DNA of 48,329 bases from a virus. Position 1 is the first letter of the stretch. The number at the start of each line of letters is the position of its first letter. The notes beneath the pieces were generated by a model. That model worked only from the letters and a program-made list of their open reading frames with translations. It was not told the DNA's origin and made no database searches. This document shows, one piece after another, positions 42,593 through 48,329 of this stretch. A program made the translations under genes and the position numbers. The DNA lies in the IMG/VR virus record IMGVR_UViG_3300030451_006500, positions 1 through 48,329 of that record. The stretch is one strand, 5' to 3'.

Positions 42593-43924
42593 TTACACCA
42601 CCATATTATATTGAGTCTGAGAATACAATGTAAAAGTGTTATCAGGATCTGAGGATGATATATTAGGAATATTTGTTGCTAACTTTTGACCTCCTTGACT
42701 AACTTGAGTGTTTGAAACTTTATTTTGAGTCATGTCAATCACTGTTGGTTTTGGATCTTCTAATTTTGTAATATTATTTTTCAAAAGTGGTTTGTCTATA
42801 TTAACGGTTTCTTTTTTATCAAAGGCACCAACATCTTTTGCGATTAAGGCAGCATCAATTCCAACAGATGCAGCAGTTCCAAGACCAGGAATTGTTGATG
42901 CAGCACCAGAAGCCAATTCAAGAGCAGCACCAGAAAAATCACCTGCCATGGCTCTTTGAGCAGCAAAAATAGCACCAAGACCCAATCCAAGTAATGGAAT
43001 TTTTTTAGCAAGTGCTTTTCCTAGACCTTTTTTAGCAGCATTTTTTGCAGTTTTTTTGACAACTTGTTTACCTATTTTTTCAGTTGCTTCTTTTGCAACT
43101 TTTTCCGACACTTCTTTACCTGTCTTTTTCATGAATAATTTACCAACATTTTTTCCACCAACGGCAGTTGCCAATCTTGGTAATATTTTTTGCGGACCTT
43201 TTTTAAAGACAGAAATCAAAGTTTTAGCAATTTTTCCAATATTTCTTATAGCACGAATTGAACCAAATATTAAATCTGGAATCAACATGAGTCCACGACT
43301 TGCAACGAGAAAAATACCACCAAGAACTGCAATTCCTTGAATCAGTCCATTTCTCATTTTTTTAAAAGTTTCAGTATCACCAGACATATTTGCCTGAATC
43401 ATACGAAGTGCTTTATTTGCTACAAATCCCCCAAAAATGAATAATAATGCGTCACCTAATCGACCTAAAACACCTTTTACCTTTTTAATTACCGATTGTA
43501 CTGGTTTTAGAAGACTTTTACCAACTGATTTTCCTACACCCTCTAAAAGTCCCTCTTTTCTTTTTCTACGATCTTTCTCATTCTCAATTTTTTCTGCTCT
43601 TAGTGATTCTCTTCGTTCTTGACCCTCATTTTCAGTATCAGTTGTGATAAATCCAGTTATTTTTTGTACAGTTTGTTGAATATTTGCAACAGATGCCACC
43701 AAAGCATTCATTATATTATTTGGTTTTTGTTGATTAACTTTTACGATTGAACCAGATCTTCCAAATACCTTTTTTGCATTTATCTTCCTTCTTCTAAAAA
43801 TTGCAATTCTTTCCTTTTTAGACAGTATTCTACCAGTAGATGGATCCACACCAGTATCTGCAGCATCCAAATTTGGATTACTCTGTATATTAAAAAACTG
43901 ATCTTTTGAGATGTTAGATGCCAC
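42593..43924 (-). CDS. Hydrophobic tail protein, candidate tape measure or hub component (443 aa)
   Basis: The start is GTG at 43924, inside the last codons of the gp51-like ORF (11-nt overlap); the next ATG would remove 70 residues. Residues 100-150 are very basic and charged (EKIENEKDRRKRKEGLLEGV). Hydrophobic stretches follow at 159-170 (LLFIFGGFVANK) and 194-222 (LIQGIAVLGGIFLVASRGLM). Lys/Ala-rich repeats run through about 230-300, and a glycine/alanine segment covers 300-370 (SGAALELASGAASTIPGLGT). In long-tailed phages the gene directly after the tail chaperone pair is usually the tape measure, so that is the leading guess. It is shorter than T4 gp29 (590 aa), and the adjacent 382-residue protein may share the role. 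Confidence 0.6.
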   Translation of the reverse strand: MASNISKDQFFNIQSNPNLDAADTGVDPSTGRILSKKERIAIFRRRKINAKKVFGRSGSIVKVNQQKPNNIMNALVASVANIQQTVQKITGFITTDTENEGQERRESLRAEKIENEKDRRKRKEGLLEGVGKSVGKSLLKPVQSVIKKVKGVLGRLGDALLFIFGGFVANKALRMIQANMSGDTETFKKMRNGLIQGIAVLGGIFLVASRGLMLIPDLIFGSIRAIRNIGKIAKTLISVFKKGPQKILPRLATAVGGKNVGKLFMKKTGKEVSEKVAKEATEKIGKQVVKKTAKNAAKKGLGKALAKKIPLLGLGLGAIFAAQRAMAGDFSGAALELASGAASTIPGLGTAASVGIDAALIAKDVGAFDKKETVNIDKPLLKNNITKLEDPKPTVIDMTQNKVSNTQVSQGGQKLATNIPNISSSDPDNTFTLYSQTQYNMVV

Positions 43925-44093
43925 TTTGTTGTTTTTGTCTTAAATTTTCTTCTTCAATATATTGCTCCAAGAGTGCGACATATACGTCTTTTTCCCATGG
44001 AATCATATTTTCTATCTCTGTCAAAGAGTATTTATGGTGTTGTACCAAAGCAAAGTTGATTTTATAGTATGACTCTAAACTTGTGTGAGCCAT
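43914..44093 (-). CDS. 51: gp51-like hub assembly catalyst / frameshift extension of gp26 (59 aa)
   Basis: A 59-residue ORF from ATG at 44093 to TAA at 43914. It contains FALVQHHKYSLTEIENMIPW then EKDVYVALLEQYIEEEN, the motif I associate with gp51-like baseplate hub assembly proteins of marine T4-like phages. It is much shorter than T4 gp51 (249 aa). The ATG lies 2 nt after the gp26 stop, with only a weak GAG upstream. The reading frame is exactly -1 relative to gp26 and stays open back through the slippery site at 44102-44108. It could therefore be made both alone and as a gp26 fusion of about 300 residues. It overlaps the next gene's GTG start by 11 nt. Confidence 0.78.
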   Translation of the reverse strand: MAHTSLESYYKINFALVQHHKYSLTEIENMIPWEKDVYVALLEQYIEEENLRQKQQSGI

Positions 44094-44095
44094 AC

Positions 44096-44815
44096 CTACT
44101 CGAAAAAAGACGATAACCCTTCTAGAAGAACTTCGTTTTCAACTTTTGTTTTCGGATTAGTCACCTTAATTTTATGTGACAATTTAGGCATAGTATCAAA
44201 AAACTGTTCAATATCCTTAAATTGCTTTGAACTCAACTGTTCCAGAAAATCGACCATTTCTTTTTTTGTACAATCTGATGAAGTCCATGACTCTTCTTGA
44301 TTGTATATTTGATCAATACATGATATGACTAAATCAAATGATTCCTCAACACCTACACCATCACTAAAATCAAAATTTGTTTTTATAAATTCATTCAAAG
44401 ATGGATATCTCATTCTCATTATTAGATCATTATCTAATTTAATATCTTTTTGATGTTTTGGATCTCTTTGAATTTTAATCTCATCCAAGGGTATTATCAC
44501 AGGAACTTGTGTTTCATTATCATCAGGACATGTGATCACTACTTCTACGTTTTCACCAACTGATTTACCTCTTATATTTAAGAAAAGATATTCAATATCG
44601 AATGTTGATAACTTATCAACTTTGATTCCTCTTGTCAGTATACAATTATTAATCACAGTCTTTAATGCATTGGTTATCTGTTTCTGATCTTCAGACTCCA
44701 TCGCAATTATTAAAATTTTCTCTTCTTTTACTAAAAAAGGTCTATATTTTATTTTTTTATTAGAAGACGGTAAAACCATCTCATATGTCGGTGTCGCAAT
44801 TTTTGGTAATGGCAT
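44096..44815 (-). CDS. 26: gp26-like baseplate hub chaperone (239 aa)
   Basis: The start MPLPKIATPTYEMVLPSSNK, then KIKYRPFLVKEEKILIIAME, LSTFDIEYLFLNIRGKSVGE and TCPDDNE (a CP.C-like zone with one Cys) match the T4 gp26 baseplate family (PF12322 as I recall it). The second half has RMRYPSLNEFI and an acidic EEESW-like zone near EQLSSKQF. T4 gp26 is 208 aa. In T4, gp26 works with gp51 in hub assembly; here the gp51-like ORF follows in the -1 frame. The gene starts a transcription unit: a perfect TATAAATA lies about 26 nt upstream. The last codons are TCT TTT TTC GAG TAG, which contain a slippery heptamer. Confidence 0.82.
   Translation of the reverse strand: MPLPKIATPTYEMVLPSSNKKIKYRPFLVKEEKILIIAMESEDQKQITNALKTVINNCILTRGIKVDKLSTFDIEYLFLNIRGKSVGENVEVVITCPDDNETQVPVIIPLDEIKIQRDPKHQKDIKLDNDLIMRMRYPSLNEFIKTNFDFSDGVGVEESFDLVISCIDQIYNQEESWTSSDCTKKEMVDFLEQLSSKQFKDIEQFFDTMPKLSHKIKVTNPKTKVENEVLLEGLSSFFE
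44102..44108 (-). other. Candidate -1 ribosomal frameshift site T_TTT_TTC
   Basis: In the gp26 frame the codons read TCT TTT TTC GAG TAG. The heptamer T TTT TTC has the X_XXY_YYZ form, and both tRNAs re-pair after a -1 slip. Reading on gives CGA GTA GGT ATG GCT, in frame with the whole 59-residue gp51-like ORF and without a stop. No strong downstream hairpin is obvious. Confidence 0.65.
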
Positions 44816-44819
44816 AATG

Positions 44820-44854
44820 TTTATAGCACTTCAGTATTTTTATTTATAGCACTT
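44820..44854 (-). repeat. 12-bp direct repeat at the gp26 promoter
   Basis: On the plus strand TTTATAGCACTT occurs at 44820-44831 and again at 44843-44854, with a 23-bp period, about two helical turns. The distal copy overlaps the TATAAATA late promoter, and the proximal copy ends next to the gp26 start codon. Confidence 0.85.
44841..44848 (-). promoter_or_regulatory. T4-type late promoter TATAAATA for gp26 operon
   Basis: A perfect match to the T4 late consensus on the minus strand, in the largest intergenic gap of the window, 26 nt upstream of the gp26 ATG. It is the best promoter in the window and probably drives the hub genes and the downstream fibre block. Confidence 0.75.
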
Positions 44855-44872
44855 TTTTGAAATCCTGACAGA

Positions 44873-44910
44873 CCAAAAATTTTGCGGGATTTTTTTTGCC
44901 CGATTTTTGG
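44873..44910 (-). terminator. Possible hairpin terminator after the gp54/gp19-like gene
   Basis: An outer arm CCAAAAAT/ATTTTTGG encloses a CGGG/CCCG stem with an A/T loop, about 20 nt after the stop at 44931. The minus-strand RNA has a U-run in the 3' arm rather than a clean tail, so termination is uncertain. On the plus strand it looks more like a classical terminator, but no plus gene precedes it. Confidence 0.35.
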
Positions 44911-44930
44911 AATTAAAAGTTGATTTTGGT

Positions 44931-45599
44931 TTAGCCCCTTGGATTTACTTGATTCTCATTCTTCTTTCTATTAAAAGCACTACTTGTTTCTTTACCTGCA
45001 ATATATCTTTCATAACTGAACACAACATCACATCTTAGCACATCACTACTACCATATTGAACAGCAGTCGATGATAAGTTTGTAGGAAACAATCCGAAGA
45101 AAGTATACTCTATTTCTGATCTATAATCTACGTTAAACTTTACGATCTTTGTTTTATCACATTTATATCCTGAATTTCCACGAGGATATCTCATGCGATA
45201 GAAATAACCTTCCCTATCTTTTCTGACATTAGGTGAGAACTTCTCTGATCCATTTGAAATATAATCTATCCAATGTTCAAAAAATTTGATCATTTTATAA
45301 TCCTTATCCACATAGAATTGTAATGAGAGTTCAGTAAACTGTCTTGTATGTGCAAATTTTTCCTGTACTCCAGTAAAATTACCAAATATATCAGTCGTTG
45401 CTAATGAACTACCAGGTATTGATGCTTGATTACAAAGCAATCCTACATTTTCTGTTATAAATCTTCTATTCACTCCTTTTGTTCCAAGAAATTTAAAAAG
45501 ATCTGGTTTTAACCCATCAAAAAACACCTGATAATGAGATGTTTGTGCTACATTTGTCAGTATTGGTTTGATATCAGCTATTTTCTTAGGACGAACCAT
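44931..45599 (-). CDS. gp19-superfamily tail tube protein, gp54-like initiator (222 aa)
   Basis: Motifs include YQVFFDGLKPDLFKFLGTKG, NQASIPGSSLATTDIFGNF, EKFAHTRQFTELSLQFYVDK and FEHWIDYISNG, then EGYFYRMRYPRG. The PG..L...D..G...G..E..AH.R.F..L.L.FYVD.....FFEHW pattern resembles tube proteins of the gp19/gp48/gp54 superfamily. T4 gp54 (320 aa) begins the tube on the baseplate. The gene lies next to hub chaperones and is transcribed divergently from the gp4-gp48-gp53 block. The ATG has no clear Shine-Dalgarno sequence; a promoter-like TCTAAATA lies upstream. Assignment to gp54 rather than another tube paralogue is an inference. Confidence 0.65.
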   Translation of the reverse strand: MVRPKKIADIKPILTNVAQTSHYQVFFDGLKPDLFKFLGTKGVNRRFITENVGLLCNQASIPGSSLATTDIFGNFTGVQEKFAHTRQFTELSLQFYVDKDYKMIKFFEHWIDYISNGSEKFSPNVRKDREGYFYRMRYPRGNSGYKCDKTKIVKFNVDYRSEIEYTFFGLFPTNLSSTAVQYGSSDVLRCDVVFSYERYIAGKETSSAFNRKKNENQVNPRG

Positions 45600-45606
45600 C
45601 TAAATA
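45599..45606 (+). promoter_or_regulatory. Late-promoter-like TCTAAATA for the gp4 operon
   Basis: One mismatch to TATAAATA, 30 nt upstream of the gp4 ATG at 45636. It is the only plausible late promoter for the plus-strand block. Confidence 0.45.
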
Positions 45607-45628
45607 CTTTATATTTTGTCTTACTATC

Positions 45629-45636
45629 TATTTAGA
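45629..45636 (-). promoter_or_regulatory. Late-promoter-like TCTAAATA for the gp54/gp19-like gene
   Basis: Minus strand TCTAAATA with one mismatch to the late consensus, 30 nt upstream of the ATG at 45599. It mirrors the plus-strand element. Confidence 0.45.
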
Positions 45637-46076
45637 TGTCATATAAGGGAAGATATAGACCATCGAATCCGAGAAAGTATAAAGGTAACCCTTCAAACAT
45701 AATTTATCGGTCACTTTGGGAAAGAAAGTTCATGGTCTATTGTGATAATCATACTAAAATACTTGAGTGGGGTAGTGAAGAGATCATGTTACCCTATCGA
45801 TCACCAATTGATAATAAAATACATCGATATTATCCTGATTTTTATATCAAAGTCAAAGAATCAAACGGTAAGATTAAAAGATACATCATTGAAATAAAAC
45901 CAAAGAAGCAGACAGTTGAACCAAAGATGAAGAAGAGAAAGACAAAAGGTTATATCTATGAAGTTTATGAGTATGCAAAAAATCAAGCAAAGTGGAAAGC
46001 AGCAGAGGAATTTTGTAAGGATCGTATGTGGGAGTTCAAAGTATTGACTGAGGATGAATTAGGAATTAAGAAATGA
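45636..46076 (+). CDS. 4: gp4 head completion protein (146 aa)
   Basis: It matches T4 gp4 in length (150 aa in T4) and in pattern: a basic N-terminus (MSYKGRYRPSNPRKYKGNPS), RSLWERKFMVYCD, RYYPDFYIKV, YIIEIKPKKQ, and a Lys-rich C-terminal helix. Glu29, Asp68 (in PDF) and Glu86-x-Lys88 (EIK) make up a PD-(D/E)xK nuclease-like motif. gp4 is needed to finish filled heads before tail joining; the motif suggests that it handles DNA ends. It is the first gene of the plus-strand operon, overlapping the next gene by 4 nt. No Shine-Dalgarno sequence is seen before its ATG. Confidence 0.85.
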   Translation: MSYKGRYRPSNPRKYKGNPSNIIYRSLWERKFMVYCDNHTKILEWGSEEIMLPYRSPIDNKIHRYYPDFYIKVKESNGKIKRYIIEIKPKKQTVEPKMKKRKTKGYIYEVYEYAKNQAKWKAAEEFCKDRMWEFKVLTEDELGIKK

Positions 46077-46450
46077 ATAGTTATCCTACCGATGACAAAG
46101 AAAATCGTGTAAGATCAGTTGTTTATGGTCTCATAGGCACGGAAGATGCTGATGACATCATGATTGAATTGATGGATACTTTAGGAAGTAGTCAAACATC
46201 TGTCCCTGACGTTGGTAAGTATTATATATTTGTATATCAACCGAAGACACCTAATATACAGTACGATCAAAACCCACTAGTCGCAGTGACAGATGTTTTC
46301 AGATGGGGGTTTCGTGGAATCAATTTACACATGGGACAGTACCGACAATATACATGGAATGAATTGGTTGGTCAACTATATGAAATAAATCCTGATGAGT
46401 TATCAGATGTACAAGAACTTCCTTTTGGAAAAATGTTGCTAAATAGTTAA
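46073..46450 (+). CDS. Conserved small virion-operon protein of unknown function (125 aa)
   Basis: Motifs are VGKYYIFVYQPKTPNIQYDQ, NPLVAVTDVFRWGFRGINLH and QYTWNELVGQLYEINPDELS. I recognise this as a conserved protein found between gp4 and gp48 in marine T4-like phages, with no assigned function. It overlaps the gp4 stop in an ATGA, and an AGGAATTAAG Shine-Dalgarno-like stretch lies in the gp4 end. The aromatic YYIF and W residues and the acidic start suggest a compact beta-rich domain. A baseplate or neck role is possible from its neighbours only. Confidence 0.75.
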   Translation: MNSYPTDDKENRVRSVVYGLIGTEDADDIMIELMDTLGSSQTSVPDVGKYYIFVYQPKTPNIQYDQNPLVAVTDVFRWGFRGINLHMGQYRQYTWNELVGQLYEINPDELSDVQELPFGKMLLNS

Positions 46451-46464
46451 AAAATAGGTCGATA

Positions 46465-47592
46465 ATGAGTAATTTAGGGCAGTTATTTAATAAAGAGGGT
46501 GAAGGTCAATATACATCTGGGTATGTTAGATCTCTACAAAAGAATGCATCTGTTAGAAATGTATCTGATCCTACTTATGGAACTAATATCCCATCTGGTA
46601 AAAAATTACCACCAGGATCATTTGGAATTAGTGAAAAGGGAAAAAAACAGGCAGAAAAAAATAGAAGACAAAAAGCAAGATCTAGGAATCGTCAATTCGA
46701 AAAAAACTTACGTTATCCTGTCGAAAGAATTGATACAGACAGTGATTATCTAGAAATAAAAGTTTTAGAATACTCGGCACCAGGATTTGAAAAAAGTCAA
46801 TCAGGTCAAGCATTAAGATTACAAACTAGTTCAGAGTCATTAAAAAATCAAGAAAAAATTCTTGGGATGATATACCTTCCGATTCCAGAATCAATTATCG
46901 ATTCAAATGGTGTTACATGGGGTGAAGATAGATTGAACGGTTTTGCCGCTGCTGGACTTGGAATTGCAAGTGATATGATTACGTCTGGTAATGTTGCTGA
47001 GGCTATAACAGCAGGAGCAACTCGTACAAAAGATGCCATTGGTAAATTACTAGGTGATCAAAATACAATTAATGCTACGAACAGTGTTTTTGCAGCTGCT
47101 GCAGTCAATGCACTTGGTGGTCGAACAAGTGCAACAGGTATTCTAGCAAGACAATCAGGTGCGATCTTGAATCCTAACATGGAATTATTATTTAATGGAG
47201 TTCAATTAAGATCATTCAGTTTTAATTTTGATTTTGCACCGAGAGATAAAGAAGAAAGTGTTGTAATTAAAAATATTATTCGTGCGTTCAAAAAAAGTTT
47301 AAATGCAAAAAATGGTTCGAGGGATGATAACAGTAGTGGACTCTTCATCGGTTCGCCAGATGTTTTTCAGTTGACATATAAAACTGGTGGAAAAAAACAT
47401 GAATTTCTTCATAAGTTCAAACCAATGGCATTACTCAATATGGTGGTTAACCATACAGGTGCAGGAACATATGCTACTTACGATAATACCGCACCAGTGC
47501 ATACAAAAATTGATCTTACATTCCAAGAGTTGGAGCCAATATACTCTGAAGATTATGAAGATGGTCAAGGATTGGAGGGTACAGGATTCTAA
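46465..47592 (+). CDS. 48: gp48 baseplate tail tube cap (375 aa)
   Basis: The length is close to T4 gp48 (364 aa). The N-terminal third is basic and probably flexible (KKQAEKNRRQKARSRNRQFE). The core has ILGMIYLPIPESI, then an Ala/Gly-rich helix (AAAAVNALGGRTSATGILAR), and the diagnostic block ILNPNMELLFNGVQLRSFSF, FDFAPRDKEES and IIRAFKKSLNAK, followed by PDVFQLTYKTG and LHKFKPMALLNMVVNHTGAG. It belongs to the tube superfamily and caps the hub to begin the tail tube. Its stop overlaps the gp53 ATG, with GGAGGG just upstream as the Shine-Dalgarno sequence for gp53. Confidence 0.9.
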   Translation: MSNLGQLFNKEGEGQYTSGYVRSLQKNASVRNVSDPTYGTNIPSGKKLPPGSFGISEKGKKQAEKNRRQKARSRNRQFEKNLRYPVERIDTDSDYLEIKVLEYSAPGFEKSQSGQALRLQTSSESLKNQEKILGMIYLPIPESIIDSNGVTWGEDRLNGFAAAGLGIASDMITSGNVAEAITAGATRTKDAIGKLLGDQNTINATNSVFAAAAVNALGGRTSATGILARQSGAILNPNMELLFNGVQLRSFSFNFDFAPRDKEESVVIKNIIRAFKKSLNAKNGSRDDNSSGLFIGSPDVFQLTYKTGGKKHEFLHKFKPMALLNMVVNHTGAGTYATYDNTAPVHTKIDLTFQELEPIYSEDYEDGQGLEGTGF

Positions 47593-48248
47593 TGGGATAT
47601 TTTAGAGAATTACCAGATTTATTATATCAATCACCATATTCAAATCGAATTTCAAGTAGCACTTATGTGTCTGCTAAAAATATTTTCCGTCGTATGAAAA
47701 TACGTGATGACTTAAAAAATGTATTCACAGTTTTTAACAAATATGAAATTGAAGATGGTGAGAGACCAGATACAATTGCAAGAGATATATACGGTAAGTC
47801 AAATTTAGATTGGGTAGTTTTAATTACAGCAAATATCACAAATGTTCGGAATGAGTGGCCACTATCAAGCAAAGAATTATATGATTATACAGTATCTAAA
47901 TATGGTCTAACTGAAATTAATAATGTTAGGCATTATGAAACAACTGAAGTCAAAAACAATCGTGGAATTGTTATTTTACCAAAAGGAAAACATGTAGATA
48001 AAGATTTTGAGATTAGGAAACCCGATATCGCAAACGATGCAACAACAACTATAAAACCAGTGAGAGGTGTTAGTTATTATGAGCATGAAGTAATTTTAAA
48101 TGACAACAAAAGAAATATTAATCTTCTTCGACCAGAATATTTACAACAATTTTTAATTGACATAAAAAATGAGATGACCTATAAAAGATCATCCCAATTT
48201 GTCAATAATAGATTAATAAAAACAGAAAATACTAGAGTAACAAATTAA
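47592..48248 (+). CDS. 53: gp53 baseplate wedge protein (218 aa)
   Basis: The start MGYFRELPDLLYQSPYSNRI, then IFRRMKIRDDLKNVFTVFNK, YEIEDGERPDTIARDIYG, LDWVVLITANITNVRNEWPL and YDYTVSKYG are hallmarks of T4 gp53 (196 aa in T4). The E.GERPD.IA...YG...LDW......N segment is LysM-like. gp53 closes the six wedges around the hub. The gene is translationally coupled to gp48 through a TAATG overlap and ends directly against an opposing gene. Confidence 0.92.
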   Translation: MGYFRELPDLLYQSPYSNRISSSTYVSAKNIFRRMKIRDDLKNVFTVFNKYEIEDGERPDTIARDIYGKSNLDWVVLITANITNVRNEWPLSSKELYDYTVSKYGLTEINNVRHYETTEVKNNRGIVILPKGKHVDKDFEIRKPDIANDATTTIKPVRGVSYYEHEVILNDNKRNINLLRPEYLQQFLIDIKNEMTYKRSSQFVNNRLIKTENTRVTN

Positions 48249-48329
48249 TTATTCCTCTGCAAGTTTCTGGAAATAAGAAAGTGCATCATCATCGTCTTCA
48301 TTTACAGATGATGGTGTTGTAGATACAGC
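48249..48329 (-). CDS. C-terminal 26 residues of an opposing gene (partial, acidic tail)
   Basis: Reading minus from the window edge gives an open frame ending in ...SVNEDDDDALSYFQKLAEE and TAA at 48249-48251. The acidic tail DDDDALSYFQKLAEE would suit the acidic C-terminus of a T4-like ssDNA-binding protein (gp32), but 26 residues are not enough for identification. The stop codon abuts the gp53 stop with no spacer, so both transcripts must read into each other or end inside coding sequence. Confidence 0.55.
   Translation of the reverse strand, partial: AVSTTPSSVNEDDDDALSYFQKLAEE

Larger units (their letters stand above)
45597..45638. repeat. Inverted repeat spanning the divergent start codons
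   Basis: CATCTAAATA at 45597-45606 and its exact reverse complement TATTTAGATG at 45629-45638. Each arm contains the start codon of one divergent gene and, on the opposite strand, a TCTAAATA element for the other gene. Confidence 0.9.

Noticed and set aside
1-48329. tRNA genes, integrase, host metabolic genes such as psbA
   Set aside because: None could be seen; nearly all bases belong to structural genes or short junctions.

Overview
The window is the tail, baseplate and fibre region of a T4-like marine myovirus, of the cyanophage/pelagiphage type. This rests on the AT-rich sequence, the recognisable T4-type proteins gp53, gp48, gp4, gp26, gp51 and gp5, TATAAATA-like late promoters, and the GIGT-repeat fibre proteins with S74 chaperone tails that are typical of marine T4-like phages. 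Nothing in the window identifies the host. There are no photosynthesis genes, tRNAs, integrase, insertion sequences or CRISPR arrays, and no gene-free stretch longer than 115 bases.

Layout. (a) 45636-48248, plus strand: a compact block of gp4 (head completion), a conserved small protein, gp48 (tail tube cap) and gp53 (baseplate wedge). It ends against the last 27 codons of an opposing gene at 48249-48329. (b) 45599 down to 37104, minus strand: a gp54/gp19-like tube protein, gp26 and gp51 hub chaperones, two basic hydrophobic proteins in the tape-measure position, a gp27-like hub protein, gp5 (OB-fold hub without a lysozyme) and a separate beta-helical needle-like protein. (c) 37102 down to 1, minus strand: about 37 kb of fibre and adhesin genes. 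It holds proteins of 1882, 334, 2676, 3803, 96, 142, 130, 66, 87, 196, 1889 and 695 residues, and a truncated glycine-rich adhesin at the left edge. Three of the giants (3803, 2676 and 1889 residues) end in an S74 intramolecular chaperone.

How the genes work together. Block (b) builds the tail hub and spike, block (a) caps the tube and completes the head and wedge, and block (c) makes fibres and tips around the baseplate. Genes are tightly packed, often with 1-11 nt overlaps that suggest translational coupling. ATAAATA-type late-promoter candidates recur at the junctions and often contain the stop codon of the upstream gene.

Most interesting points. (1) An in-frame T_TTT_TTC slippery heptamer sits two codons before the gp26 stop. 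Its -1 frame is exactly the frame of the 59-residue gp51-like ORF, as in the G/GT tail-chaperone frameshift. (2) A prolyl-4-hydroxylase-like oxygenase is encoded a few genes from a small collagen-like Gly-Pro-Pro protein, suggesting hydroxylation of a phage tail protein. (3) A roughly 80-residue SYPR/DP domain and several other cassettes are shared between the giant fibre genes. (4) gp5 appears split into hub and needle. (5) The two divergent operons meet at an inverted repeat that carries both start codons and both promoter candidates.
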